Shown here piece after piece: positions 44,388 through 56,750 of a stretch of DNA of 64,000 bases; position 1 is the stretch's first letter; the number at the start of each line of letters is the position of its first letter. The position numbers and the translations under genes are program-made. The notes beneath the pieces are model-generated. The model worked only from the letters and a program-made list of their open reading frames with translations, was not told the origin of the DNA and made no database searches. Origin of the DNA: Marsupella aquatica (Eukaryota; Marchantiophyta); the NCBI GenBank assembly GCA_973895155.1, contig OZ316892.1, positions 21,328,001 to 21,392,000 on the forward strand, given 5' to 3'.

Positions 44388-46012
44388 GCCTAAAAGACTT
44401 GTGTTTATTGTCACTAAAACCTGAGACTTTGTGCTCTGCTTCTTCCCAACATTCATAGATACCAGGATTCCCCGGCAAGATTCCGGCCTTTCCCCACTGC
44501 ATACCACCGTTTCCTACTATGCAAGGAGGGATGATTGCATCTAAAATATAACATCAAAGCTTGGATCAATCTGATGTTGGCCATGCCCTAAAACTTGAGC
44601 TGCCTGCCCATGCTCATATAGTAGATGTTGCTCTCTCACTGTCGGTTGTTGAGCTGGAATTTGAGCTCGCTGGCTATGGTGCTCATATACAGGATGCATC
44701 CATTGCTGCTCTCCATGCTCATCTTTTGGATTCTTAGCAGGATGAGGGCTCCCTGGGCCCTTAGCGTTACTAATGCAGGGAGGCCGTGCGAACAACGCAA
44801 GGGTATTTTTAATGTAATGCAAACTAATTTTTATAATATTTTTTAAAGTAGGCAACATCCATGTATATACATTCATCACAATATTAGTAATAAGGCTCTT
44901 ATCAAATACATGTCACATTAATCTTATGCAAGGGTACCTAAAATGTCAAGGACACGTGTCACTATATGGTTGGCACACATGTCATCACTTCATTGGCACA
45001 CATGTCCATATAGTAAATCAGACATTTAATTATTTATCCTCTTAAGGCAAGTTTGGTTTCATGGGTTTGCATGGTAGACTTGTTTACCCGCATGTGTTAA
45101 GTTGGGAGTTAAGTAAATGTTGGGCCAGGATTTTGGGGCCCAACTCGTTTGGGGTTCTGGGATTGATGGGGACCCATGAATCAATCCCACATAGACAAAC
45201 AAGATTACTTTTGAATTCCCTTGAATCAAATGGCCAGGTATGAGGCCAGGTGTGTTTGTGTGTGGGGTGTACTCCCTTGATCATTGGGTTGGGGGGGGGG
45301 TACTCGGTGCTCACAATTGTTTGATTGCAGAGATGGCAGGAAAATTACCCACCATGTCTAAGTAACAATTTCAGCCAAAGGAGATTTGATGGTATTACTC
45401 TCCACAATTTTCAGTAGTCATTTTTTGTATTATTAGTACTTTGTGTCTAGAATATGTATGATTAATGTGTGGTTTGATGTGTCAGGTTGCATGAAAGAAG
45501 TTGCCAAAAACTCTACTTATCATTTGGTGTTAATGGTTGATGTCATACCATTCTTAGTCAAGATAGAATAATTTAGCAATTGGAGTTTACATAAGTAGTA
45601 TATATGCAATTATTCCTCCAAGGATATAGCATAGCATAATAATGCATTTGTACTAGTTTAGTTTATCTCTATGAGGTCTACAAGTTGCCTGAGTTATAGT
45701 CATATACTCTAGAAAGAACTATAAATCTTTAGTACTAGTTTTGTTATGATCTATATAAAATATGTACCGTGAACATCAGCGTAACATAATATTCCCCTAT
45801 GCAAAATAGAATATTTTATGTTTCAGTATGATATTACAATTTTTAAAAATTCAAGGTTTTTTTTAATTCCTTGAAAAACTCTGTTATAATTTACAAAAGG
45901 ATAAATTTGTATAGGAAAAAATAATGTTTTTACATTAACAAGGGATTTTTTTTTGTGAACAAAAATATTAAGAAGGGGTACACGGGGGGTGTCTGTTCTC
46001 AGGGGGGTTCAC
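44388..46012. other. AT-rich region without a supported gene
   Basis: Short frames only, with no recognisable domain. A G run near 45290 and long T/A runs after 45840 are visible. It is probably old repeat sequence. Confidence 0.45.
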
Positions 46013-47810
46013 TTAATATAGTAAGAGTGAGGGCCCAGGGTGAGGGCTGGAACTATGTCCTTCTGGTTGAGGACGAGCAACAGTAGTGAGATTCTCAACA
46101 GGCTGGGGGCTGAACCTCCTCATCAAGAACCCATTGTCCACTACCCCCTCGGCCGGGAAGCTAGAGGACTGGTATTTAGCTCCCTTGCCCCTATGAGCCC
46201 GTGACTCTACTCGGTTTATTCCCTCGGGTAAGCCAAAAATCATCTTCAGACGTGCCTCATTGAGACACATCACTCTCCCGTGTCCTTGGGTTTGTTGGTG
46301 GGCCTCGTCAAAGTTCTGAATGAACTCCGTCATATCCTGCCCATAGTACCTGCTTCCATTCCAAGGGAGAGAGGCGAGGTGCTCAAACCCTTGGGTTGTC
46401 AGATAGCATGCATGTTTGGGGTGGAGGATGTTCTTGTGAACATTCTCCCCCATGCGATGCATGGTCAATTTGGCCACCGCAACCGTGGCCAAAGGCAACC
46501 CGGATATGGCTGCGGGTTCCTTCCTCTTCCTACCCCAAGACTGATTCCTGGGGTGACTAGAAGAGGGGGACATCTCTCCTTCCTCTCGGTCAGGTGGTGG
46601 TAGTGCGACTGCCGTGAGTATTGGTGTCGGGGCCGCTAGAGTTATCGTGTTATCCCCTCGGGCTTGCTGGAGTGATGCTGGGTTGTTTGGCGCTTGTTGA
46701 GTTGTACCCTGCGGCCGTCGATTCAGAGGAGGGTGAGCCTCCTTGTCTTCGGAGCTAATATTCATTGCATTCACCACGGATCATCCTCGGAGAGGTGGTG
46801 GGACCGGTGGTGGGGACTGGCTCGGCTGAGGCCGAGGAAGTGTAGGTGCGGGTACGGGCACGGGTTGGCCGGCACTGGTCATTGATGGTAGAGTTGTCAT
46901 GAAGTTCTGCAGGTGCCGGTGGAGGTTTTTTGAAGCAAGTGTAGACGGCCCTGTCGACCGGGTAGTGTTGAACTCGTTGTTGATGATAGCCTGGACTCGA
47001 GCGGGGATGTGGTCGAAGTGGTGCCGCTGCAAGTCAATCGTGCCCGGGATATTGAAGACCTCGTCCAGAAGCCGAAGAAATGCCTCCCAGAAGCCAATGT
47101 ATTTGCCTCCGTCAAAGAAGTACCCTGATACTTCTTTGGGTTGGTAAAGCTTGCTCTAGGACGGGTAATCAAAGTTAAGGAGATAGTGGTGTCGGCCTGC
47201 TAGCTTGCGGATGGCTCTCTCGTACTCGTGTTTGATTTCGTATTGGCGCGGGTTGGCGTGTTTTAATGAGTCGGCCAAGTGCCCTCCGATAGACAAGAAC
47301 TGCGTCCAGAATCGTATGGCCAAACTGGAAAGGATCGTGTGCAACATTCAGAGGAGATAGAAGGCGACTAAGACTGGTCGAGAGAACTGGGGTCGAAGCT
47401 GGCGCATGGGCTGAAGAACTGGTGCACTGCAAAGGATCGGCCCCCATTTATACCCTGAGACCTCGTCGGTCGCCCGACGCCTCCTCATTGCTTATAGGCT
47501 GAGCCTTTCACGCTTGCAACATACCGGCCACATTGCCAGTCCGGGTCAGCGCGTGCTAGTGGCCGCTTCTTGGAGTTCATTATATGGACCCGAGGGGGGG
47601 GCTCATTACACGCTCGCAACCCGGCGTGCGAATGGCGACCCGCCGCCAGCCCAAACACGAGTGCCCCTTATTGGCTAATGATTTCCTACTCATAATGGCT
47701 ACCTAAATACTGTCAATACGCTAATAATCATTGCCTAAGATACCCCTAACGCTCGTGCTAAGCGTGGTTAGGTTGAATCACTCATTACCCGCCATACCGG
47801 CGGCGTCACA
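46013..47810 (-). pseudogene. Decayed relative of the LTR-encoded ORF pair
   Basis: On the minus strand, 47347-46897 in broken frames resembles the first LTR ORF at 55015-55767: RFWTQF..IGGHLADSL, YEIKHEYERAIRKLAG, then FWEAFLRLLDEVF...IDLQRHHFD. 46777-46013 resembles the second: HACYLTTQGFEHLASLPWNGS, TEFIQNFDEAHQQ, LNEARLKMIFGLPEG, VDNGF, matching WFAHLLWRPC…EFISNFD…LTEHRLTQIFGLPTG…TDNGY. TGTGACGCC at 47810, read on the minus strand, resembles the LTR 5' end TGTGACACG at 62173. It is probably part of an older LTR of the same retroelement lineage; the other end is not found. Confidence 0.55.
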
Positions 47811-47852
47811 ATCCCACACTTTCATACATATACAGCGAAATACATTGCACAG

Positions 47853-50810
47853 TCAAAGAATGACATTATGGACTGGTTTTTGCATGAGACCTCTAAGGCA
47901 TAGGGGCAGAATATGTTGCATCAACACATGGTAGTCATGTGTTTTCATACTGCCAAGTTTATTCTTTGTAATATGCTTCTTGAAGGCGCCAACATAGCTA
48001 GAGGGCACTTTCAGACAGCTCAATCTATACAAGAATGTCTTCCATTCTTCCTGTGTGCACACATAGGGAGCTTGGAACTTGAGAAGTACATTGGGATTGC
48101 TTGCATGGGGCTTCAACCAAAGGTGAGGGCGAATCCCCTTCTGTTGCATATCAGCTCAAACTGCTCCTGTATCTTTCTCACCCAACAAGAACTTCAGCAA
48201 GCTCTCACAAATATTTTTCTCAATGTGCATGACATCCACATTGTGTTTGCTGGGCTCGAATTCCTGCACTCCACAAAGCAAAGAATTCAACAACAAAAAC
48301 ACTAATTAACCAAATAGGAGGATTGTAACCAACATCAATCCACCATTGCTCCAATCTAAAATTGCCATCATGCAGGGGCTGTCCGAGGCTAAGTACATTA
48401 CCCTCCAGTACTCCAGCTCCAAGTCCATCAAGGTCTATCTTTTCACACCGTGTTTCACCATTGGATCCTCAGGTTCTCGATCAGTGGCACTTCTCTTGTC
48501 CCAGTCAGCCTTCTTGGCTGCCCACCTCAGGACTTGCTCTCTGGTGACCCTCTGTGGTGGGCCACGAAGCTCTATTTTTTGTTGAAGTGTGCAATTTGAG
48601 ACCGTGTGTGCCTATAAGGATGATCAGCAGGCAGATACCTTCTATGCCCCTGAAATTTCATACTGTGCAGGGCATGCAACCACTCACTTGTCACATTTTT
48701 CCCACATGGTGTGCACCCCACATAGCCCTTTGTCACTCGTCCAGATATGATGCCATGGCTTGGGTAATCTGCTATATCCAGCAAACAAATTGCATGCAGT
48801 CTAAAAGGGCTGGGTCGAAGAAGCCCCTTCAGAACATCATGGGTTAACACCCCTTCTATCCACAAAGTCTTCCACTCTTCCACTACTGGAGCCAACATGA
48901 TATCTATGAATTGCTCGGTCACAGAAGCTGGTCCAGGGATTAGCAGCACCATCATCACAAAAAACCTCTTTGTAGTCATCCATGGGGGAAGGTTGTAATT
49001 TAGCAGTGTAACCGGCCAACATGAATAACGGTTGTTTTTGTCTCCAAATAAGTTTACTCCATCCAGTGATAGACCAAATCGAAAGTTCCGCTTCTCTGTA
49101 GCAAACTGTGGCCACCTCTCATCAACAAATTTCCAATGGTTGGAATCTCCAATGTGATGCTGCAGGCCATCACTGCTCTTGTTATCAGGAGTCCATGTCA
49201 TCATCTTGGAAATGGCAGGGCATCTAAACAGACGTTGTAGTCTAGGAATGAGAGGAAAATGACGAAGAACCTTGGCAGGGTGTGTACATTTCCCTACATT
49301 CTTGTACCTGTGCTTACCACAATGAGGGCATGTCAATTTATCTGCATGCTCTTTGCAAAAGAGAACACACCCATCAGGGCATGCGTCAATAGACACATAG
49401 TTTAGCCCAAGGTTAGACATCAATTGAATTACCATCTGGTAACACATTTCGGCGCAGGAAGGTCAACAACTTTGTCACAAATATATTGGGAACATTGTGA
49501 TTGCCACAGATGTTCAACAACAACACAACAAAACCCAGCTTGGAGCAGTTTGACCCCTCGTAGATAGGAATGCAAGCTTCTTTGATGTGTTTTGGGCCCC
49601 CAAACACCCACTCCCTCTCTGCTGCACCTTCCCCAATGTCAAAGTCAGGTTCAGGTGGGCCGTGTCCAATGTGTGGCTACGGTTCATTGTCCTCTTCTGA
49701 GTCCACTGTGTCGTAAAAAGCATCAAGGTCTTCAAAAATCTCTTGAACCATTCTTGGGACATCCATCCCACCGTCCTCACTGACTGCCTCTACATCTCCA
49801 TCTTGGTCATCCATGTTCTCATGTTGTACCCCAGGACCATCCTCTGCACCGTCTATGTCATGCTCTACGTAGTCTCTACGCCTAGCTGTATTAGAATCCA
49901 CAAAGTCAGCTCTCCACTCTTCATCAGAGGAGTCTTCTTCTGCTGGTACATTCCAAACCCTCCACCAAGGGTGCCTTTCATGTCGCAGCAGGTGAAGGTG
50001 CATAGTGTTCCAACTCAATGACTTGAATCCTTGGCACTGTGTGCATGGCCTCATTCACAATTGGAGGACCCAAAAGGAATGTCACACTCAAAAGTGACCA
50101 TAGTTTATTATGCTTTAGGATATCATTTGTAGGGTGTAATGAGATGATATAGAAAATTTGATGTACTATACTTAATAAACATCCTGTAGGTAACATTCAT
50201 TAAACTATCTAGCATTTGAGACTTTGAAGATTCCTTATATGTCCTTCAAAGATTGATAAAAGGACTTGTCACGCAATGAGTCACATCATTTCAGGACTCA
50301 AAAGGACTCTAAAAATATGCATTTTTGACAATGAAATTTTACCAAAGCATGCATACTAATAGAATAATCTTATATTTCAAAACTCAAATACTGACACACA
50401 CTAAACCTTTATGTACAGGACAAAAATAATCACTAATTTTGGCTTATTTAGGGCCAACAATAATAGGATCCCTTAAAACAGTTGAAAACTTGATTTATCT
50501 ACATGGTGAGGTAGGTTACACCATGTCAAATAGTCTTGTGAAAAAATTAGAGTTAAATGTCTTCAGATAAAATCATGGTGAAACTTTTTCCACGTTACAA
50601 AAGTCATTTTTCAAAAAAAATATGTTTTTGAGTCCTGAAAGTGGTTCCTGCGAGGTACACCCAATTGTGAATGAGGCCGCATGGGCATCTCATCCTCCTA
50701 CTCCTACCTTGGGCGGCCCGGGCTTGTTCACGCATCCACAATTTAGAATCATGATGCCTAATCCTAAATGGGTTGTGAAGAGGCAACCTTGGAGCCATCA
50801 CTATACACAC
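47853..50810 (-). pseudogene. Remnant of a second CACTA tnp2 transposase
   Basis: In order on the minus strand: RRMRCPCGLIHN (about 50700), an acidic block (50054-49677: VPAEEDSSDEEW…), and the transposase core 49447-48572 (SIDACPDGCVLFCKEH, LTCPHCGKHRYK, LRHFPLIPRLQRLFRC, FRFGLSLDGVNLFG, LLNYNLPPW, LLIPGP). Then 48149-47853 has MKTHDYHVLMQHILPLCLRGL. The homologous intact order is seen at 14391-17661. Frameshifts separate the blocks and the C-terminal DUF4218-like part is missing, cut off where the LTR-like fragment begins. Between 50060 and 50640 there is AT-rich filler. It is non-functional. Confidence 0.8.
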
Positions 50811-51156
50811 GCACTCAACGCCCTGTCATTTTATTATGCAAGTGAAAAATACATTCCCTGTTAAGGATTTCACCCCCGACTGTACTTGCCAAAAGACGTA
50901 GCATAACGTTCCAAAAAAACAAAAAAACAAAAAATATAGGTGCCTGAGTCATGTACCTATTCTCAAGTGAATGAGACAAAATTCCTAAATGTTTGAGGGT
51001 GTCAACTCCTTCGTTGTCCTCACATGTACTGCCTCTGCACGTACATCCATGACCATATCAGAGTCCAATCATGTATAGTTATAGACACAGGTGCCAGGTG
51101 CGAGACCAGTGTGAGATGTCCTCATCTTACTACCACATCAAATACGGATACCAATC

Positions 51157-51615
51157 CTATTGTTGATGCCACTCAGCCCTGAGGTACTCAGGCATGTACA
51201 TTAAGTCATCAAGGTCTAAACCCTGCTCATGCCATGGTGGTCTTTGATCCGTGCCTACAAGCAGTGGCAGCAATGCCCTCCACGGTGCACATGTTGCTAC
51301 CAAGTCCCTCCACTGGGTACTAATTAGTCTATATTTGCAGATATCTTGTGCGCCAGACACCACAAGAACCCTCGGCTAGACATGTGTAAGAACTATATCA
51401 TCTGCCAAATCAGGCAACAAGGAACCACCTACAGCATCGTGCTTGTCTAACTCATCTACTGAAAAGTAAATGTCCTCTTCAGACTGTGCATCCTCATTCA
51501 CCATGGCATTCACAACACATCCAAGGTCTGCAGGCATTATCTTGGTTGGAGCTACAATCTGTCTGGTTACCAATCCACACATGTAAGCCCAAGCAGTAGC
51601 CATGCACGATGCAAC
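51157..51615 (-). other. Unrecognised coding-like fragment
   Basis: On the minus strand a frame reads CMATAWAYMCGLVTRQIVAPTKIMPADLGCVV…, then an acidic EEDIYFSVDELDKHD, a stop, and then in the same direction CKYRLISTQWRDLVATCAPWRALLPLL. The composition is protein-like, but I do not recognise the family. The small element at 51626 interrupts sequence just upstream of it. Confidence 0.3.
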
Positions 51616-51625
51616 CCGTAGGAGG

Positions 51626-51998
51626 GAGGTGTTTACAAAAGACAGCAAACAGGAAACAAGATTTAATAACAGAAACTGGTAACAGGAAAAAAACTGGTAA
51701 CAGGAAAAAAACTGGTAACAGGAAAATGGGTGGAATTTTTTTTTGAATTTTTTTTTGAGAAAAAAAAAGTTTTTTTGGTCGACCAGTTTTTTTTGCTAGC
51801 GCCCGGCGTTGCTAATAGTAGCGCCCAAAGCTAGCCAAAAATGTTGCATTGTTAATTTGTTTTGGAAATAATATGTTTTAGGAGACATTTTTAAATTGTC
51901 ATTTTTCCTGGTAATAGTGATTTTTTCCTGGTAACAGCATATTAAAAATAGGAAAAAAAATTCCTGTTTACCTGTTTCCTGTCTCCGTCGTTATACCC
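51626..51998. mobile_element. 373-bp non-autonomous relative of element 2
   Basis: It is flanked by GTAGGAGG (51618-51625 and 51999-52006). The termini GAGGTGTTTACAAAAGACAG and (inward) GGGTATAACGACGGAGACAG align base for base in spacing with the ends of element 2. Inside are three direct repeats of an AAACTGGTAACAGG unit (51671-51725) and two element-2-type palindromes (51795-51836: GCTAGCGCCCGGCGTTGC and TAGCGCCCAAAGCTAGC). There is no ORF. The palindromes are kept although all coding sequence is gone. Confidence 0.85.
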
Positions 51999-52304
51999 GT
52001 AGGAGGACCCTACATAGGGCCTGTTGGTTTGGAAGAGGCAGCATACCCACCAAAGTCTTCAGCCAAACAGAGCCCAGCAAGTAGATTCACAGTCACACCC
52101 CACACAGCAAGAAACAACAATCACTTCAACTGCGACCAACCATGACAAGATGAGTTAGTTCAAAGATCACATTTATTACAAAATTGTGATTTATACAAAA
52201 ATATGAGGGACTCCTACTCCTCACTCTCTCCCACCATTGCTAAGCATACATCTCCGCTGAATCTTGGAGGGCCAGGCCTCAAAAATATCAAAGTCCCAAG
52301 CATT

Positions 52305-52728
52305 CTATTGCTTCCCTGTCGCTGCTGATTCCAGAAGCCAATCAGGGGAAAGCACCCAAAGATTGTTGTTCATGACAAAATCATGCACTATTGTCTTAAA
52401 GAATTTTCTGCATATTTTCATGTATGACAGACCTACAACATGAGTGGAGGTTTCTGTTAGACTCTCCTCCACTGTCCCACCTAGCTCAACAACTATGGAC
52501 TTGTATAGTCTGCACTTAGTCTCCCCAATTCCCTCTTCTGCAAATACCACATTGAACCCCTTCATAATGGTATTTCTCTCCTTGCCATGCTCATTCAATA
52601 TAGCATCTGCACGCATAGGATGGTGTCCTATGTTGACAACAGGTCCATATTGGACAGAAGCAAAGTTGGGTTTCTCTGCCGCTGCTTCATAGGCTTCCTT
52701 TTCAGCCAAAGCCTCTGCAGTGGCCTCC
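52305..52728 (-). pseudogene. Second BRCT domain and C-terminus of a PHD-BRCT gene
   Basis: In frame on the minus strand: EATAEALAEKEAYEAAAEK, then GFNVVFAEEGIG…LYKSIVVELGGTVEESLTETSTHVVGLSY, FVMNNNLWVLSPDWLLES and a stop at 52305. The GG turn, THVV strand and W-L-ES end are the BRCT landmarks. The retroelement starts at 52729. Its other flank at 62174 continues the same reading frame upstream (KKYELWESEE), so this is one gene cut by the insertion. See the PHD part at 63516-63990. Probably a nuclear DNA-damage or chromatin protein. Confidence 0.8.
52724..52728. repeat. Target-site duplication of the gypsy element
   Basis: CCTCC (GGAGG on the minus strand) at 52724-52728 and 62174-62178 flanks TGTCGC… and …GTGTCACA. 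Joining the flanks restores the PHD-BRCT reading frame. Confidence 0.88.
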
Positions 52729-55700
52729 TGTCGCACCCCTACCCTGGGCCTTAAATCCGGGTTAGTGTCGTGGTGCGACCTCGACCACCAGTAGGGGTGA
52801 GGGTTCGGGCAAGGAGGTGTGTAGTGACCTTCAATAGCCCTAAGTCGGGCTAAGCCGCTATACTTACTGGTATAACACTCGCATAATTCGTACTTGTCAT
52901 AGGTATATTTATTTTCCACTGCTGGAATTTTCCCTCAGTTAGTGACGCGGACTAACTCCCGACTTGGGGCTTTTCAAGCCATCGACGTGACAGGACCTTG
53001 TGACATGCAATGAGTGGCAATCCCTACCATTAGTCCGCACCCGGTACGTCCCTTAAAATGGCGCCTTTGCCCGGACAAAGCATACACACAACACCAGTTA
53101 CTCTCATAAACATTAAGGGGAAAAGACTACATTTACTCAGCGAAGCATCAGTTTACATGGTTAACTCGACTTCAAAGGGGGTCAGCAGGCCCAACGGCAG
53201 TCGATGCCCAGTCTCTACGAGGCCCTGCCTCGCACTTGCAACGTTGGCTGATCCTAACTGACCGGCCCTAATTCTTCCTACTGCCGCTAATCGGCGCCTA
53301 ATGACAGTCATTCTGTCGTTACGCCTAACTAAAAGATGTCGCTGACTTAACCGCCTCGTGCGGCGCCTGCTTCTACCCTTCGCTAACTACCCCTTACGTG
53401 TGTGCAGTGGTTGGACCAGGGCTGGTCCCCTTGTCGGGGCGAGACCTTGAGCCGCCTTGATCAGAGGTGGGCCCAGGTTTTCCCCGCTGGAGGACGAGCA
53501 GGGTGACGCGGTCCTGCAAAGCCTTGTTGTCCCGTAATGCTTCCTCCGCCTCGTTTGCGGCTTCGTCGGCTTCAGTCTGGAGCCGCGCCACCTCCAAGTT
53601 GAGCTGGTCGATGGCGTCGCGATGGACCTGGTCCTGCGCTAGCAATTTATCTCGTTCAGCGGAGAGACTAGCCACTTGCTGTGCTGCCTGCAGGAATTGT
53701 TTGTTGAGGTCGGTCAGGCTGGTAACCCGAGCCAAAGATTCTGAGCGTAATTGAAGCACGGTGTCGTCCAGCTTCTTGAGTTCGGCCTGCGCTCCGCTTA
53801 ACTCCTGGGTTAGTCCGTCCCTCTGTTCGACAGTGCGGACTAAATCCTCGCGGTGGGTCGTTGCCTCCTCCTCGAGGTGCTCTATCAGCATCTGGAGACG
53901 CCCTATCTCATTCCCCTTCGCCATGAGTTCTTCTTCCAAGCGGCTGACAATCCGTGGTTGGTGCTCTAACATGAAGAAGGCTGGCTGAAAGTACGCCGAG
54001 ACTTGTTGTCCGATGTATGTCACCAACTCCCCAGACATAGTCTGGCTAAACTTCTGGACCAGGTCGTAGGCCATGGTCCCCGGGGCTACTTGGTAGTCCT
54101 CCATCCTCTCGGGTACCGGTGGTTCCTCGGCAGGGGCAATGAGCTCCTCCGTAGTCAGCGCTGGGGAGGGGAAGGTTTCTTCAGGTGGTGGAGGGATTGG
54201 GGGTGGTTGTACTGCAGGTAGCGGAGGCTCAACGGAAGGAGGCGGTGGAATTTCGGCAGGGTGCGGTTGCGGAGTATTAGTCGGGGCTTCCGGCTCGGGG
54301 TTTTTCCGAGGGACAGTAGTCCGCGTAGTCGGGGTTGCCTCCTCTGGGGCGGGGGTGTCATTACCCGGGGCTGAGGTGGCCGTATTCTTTCCTCTGGCCT
54401 CTCGCCGTGCCTTGTACCAGGCGAGGATAATGGCGATATGACTCCCCAAGTAAGTCTTCCCTCCAATAGCCATACCACCCTGAGCCCGCTTCAGCTCCCC
54501 CGAGAATCTTCGGTAGAAGAATTGGGCCCAGTTTTGTCGTTTGTACTGTTCCACCTGCACTATCGTGCAAAGGGAAATCTCAGATTGTGGCTCAATCATG
54601 TGTAGGGTAGTCCGTATGAAGTTAAGCCGCTCCATACAGGTTAAGTTGGTGCACGCCCCCTGCTTGTATCCGTTGTCCGTCTTACCCTCGGGTTTGAAGT
54701 GCCGCGGCGTATACTCCTTATCCCGAATTCGGATTTCCACCGGCACCGGCCCGGTTGGTAGGCCAAAAATTTGCGTTAACCGATGCTCCGTGAGTGATAA
54801 GGTCTGCCCCGAAACCTTGGTGGTTGACGCATCAGTGTCGAAATTGGAGATGAACTCACAAATCTCCTTCGGCCCGGTGGCGCACGGCCTCCATAGTAAG
54901 TGGGCGAACCACTCCAACTGATGCTCCTTGAGATAGTCCACATGTTCGAGTTTCTTGATCGCGATCCAGACTACCTCGGGGACGCGGATTACCTGTAATA
55001 AGTTGGACTTCGGGTTATCCAGGGGCCGTCGTAGTACTTGACCGCTTACGAGGACGCTGTTCGAGTTGCAGACTAGCTCGCTCGGAACCCGAAGAACACT
55101 CCGCGTTGATTACTGGATGGACTTGGGATTGGTTCGGCGGTACTCCGATGGTCACCGGTTGAGGCGCTGGGGTAGCCATATCCCAGTTGAAGGCGTTGGA
55201 GCTTTCCCCGAGGAACGTGAGATTACGCGCCGCTTCCCATTGTCTGCTGATGTCTTCTTGGTGCTTTTCGGCTGCGATCTGCTGGTCTAGGTACCCCAGA
55301 ATCTTGTCGAACTCCGCTTGAGTAAGCCGCTGGTTGCCCTTCAGCTTAAAGAACTTAGCTGGAACCTCAAGAATCGCCTCTGCTACCGATCTAAGCCCTT
55401 CCTCGCTAAGATATAGTTCGGCGATGTAGTCTCGCAGCTCCTTATAGCTAGAATCCCTGGTGATGGCTGCCCTTTCGCAATTAACCAGTGCTACCTTGGT
55501 TACCAGCTTCACGTACCTTCGTTCGTAAGCGGCTTTCTCGGGGCAAGAGTACCAGTAAGTCTCGGAGAACTTAGCACCTACCTCGCCAAACAAGGTCCAA
55601 AATCCCAAGGCTGTGAGGGTCATACTAACCTCGTAGTCCGGTTCGTTGCGTCCACGTTCCCACCTGGCTGGTCCTTTTTTGCGGAGGCCTCGCTCGTCCT

Positions 55701-56130
55701 GACTAAATCTCGCCACATTCCGCTCTTCTCCCTCGATAATTTCCTCATAAAGGTCGACTGGATTCAATCAAAAAGGCGAGCGGATGGCAGCGTCCGTGAA
55801 TTCCAAAAAAAGGTAAACGTGAGCGAATGGCCCGCAGTGCCATCGGCTCCTCTCTTATGGGGGTGCCCGGACGAGCCCGAGCGTGAGAAGGTCAGGCCGT
55901 TTGGTCATTGATAACGAGCTGAAGTCGGCGTCTCGGTCCAAGCGTGATTCTTCTAACTGATTTTTACTCCACTGCCGCCACCGTACCTCGGTCGTGCGTA
56001 ATAATCCCTTTCCTGAACTCGTAATTATTCGGTTATCTTAACCTACTCCTAATCTAATCATAATGGCAACTTGACGGCTATACGTGCTATTCTACGCTAT
56101 GGCTACGGTCCTAATGACCGTATAAGTCCT
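52729..56130 (-). repeat. 3' LTR of the gypsy element
   Basis: A direct repeat of 58674-62127, it starts on the plus strand with TGTCGCACCCCTACCC and ends at CCGTATAAGTCCT, where similarity stops. The terminal 46 bp present at 62128-62173 are missing. Confidence 0.85.
53394..55767 (-). CDS. ORF pair inside the 3' LTR, unknown function
   Basis: The first ORF (55767-55015, 250 codons, MNPVDLYEEIIEGEE…) is mostly helical: FWTLFGEVGAKFSETYW, YERRYVKLVTKVALVNCERAA, EAILEVPAKFFKLKG. The second frame begins after a TTATTACAG acceptor-like site at about 54995 and runs to 53394 with no early ATG, so the two are probably exons of one gene. It has WFAHLLWRPC, EFISNFD, VSGQTLSLTEHRLTQIFGLP, NWAQFFYRRFSGEL, then a Pro-rich stretch and a long coiled coil. 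The middle resembles the putative plant transposon protein domain found in gypsy-lineage extra ORFs; this is tentative. A homologous decayed pair lies at 46013-47810. Confidence 0.5.
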
Positions 56131-56750
56131 TCTGTGGGCGTCGCTCCTCATGTGGATTGCAGAGCGTTGGAGTACAACTGGTTGGGTGGTGGACGCTTCA
56201 GAAAGCGTCGTGGTCTTTGGGTGGACGCTTTTCAAAGCGTCCAAAAATACAAGGGACGCTTCACAAAGCGTCGGCGAAGTCGCGGCTATGCAAAAAACAG
56301 CAAAAATAAATTAATTCTAACTTTCAAACCACATGTCGGTTTGAGATGAAACTTGCAGGGATGATTCTACTACGCAACTACTACCTCCTGAAAAAATATG
56401 AGACTTTTCTGACCATGATAGCTATTTAACTAAAATAGCAGAGATCGGCTGATTGTGATAATTGTATACAGAGCTCATTCTTGTTGAAAAAGTGTTTTGG
56501 AGGCCGGTTCTTGAATCTTCTAGTCTGCATTGCTTCTCCAATGATGTCCAGTCTTCTTTCTTGGTAGCATGTAAAGAGCAAGGATTTATATTGGCGATCC
56601 TTGTCCAATACAATAGCCTCCGATGAAGCATAACATTAGGTTAAGTGTTCAGTTGATCTAAATTTCTACAAAAGGTAACTAGATTGTACCTTGAGTTAGA
56701 AAAAGTTTAAAATTTATAAAATTTCCATCATTTCTAACTAATGTACAGCA
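56131..56750. other. Foreign fragment between gag and 3' LTR
   Basis: It replaces pol and the start of the 3' LTR. After the palindromes it has AT-rich sequence and a short minus-strand frame (56608-56426: DKDRQYKSLLFTCYQERRLDIIG…) that I do not recognise. It may be a piece of another palindrome-bearing DNA element. Confidence 0.45.
56191..56273. repeat. Third family of palindromes, three copies
   Basis: GGACGCTTCAGAAAGCGTCG (56191-56210), GGACGCTTTTCAAAGCGTCC (56223-56242) and GGACGCTTCACAAAGCGTCG (56254-56273). The arms GACGCTT/AAGCGTC are constant, the centre varies and the spacing is 31-32 bp. They lie in a fragment (56131-56750) that belongs neither to the LTR nor recognisably to gag. 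Confidence 0.9.

Noticed and set aside
53467-54921. Plus-strand Ser/Cys-rich ORFs, repeated at 59728-60918
   Set aside because: They are antisense to the LTR coiled-coil ORF and have the composition expected of a shadow.
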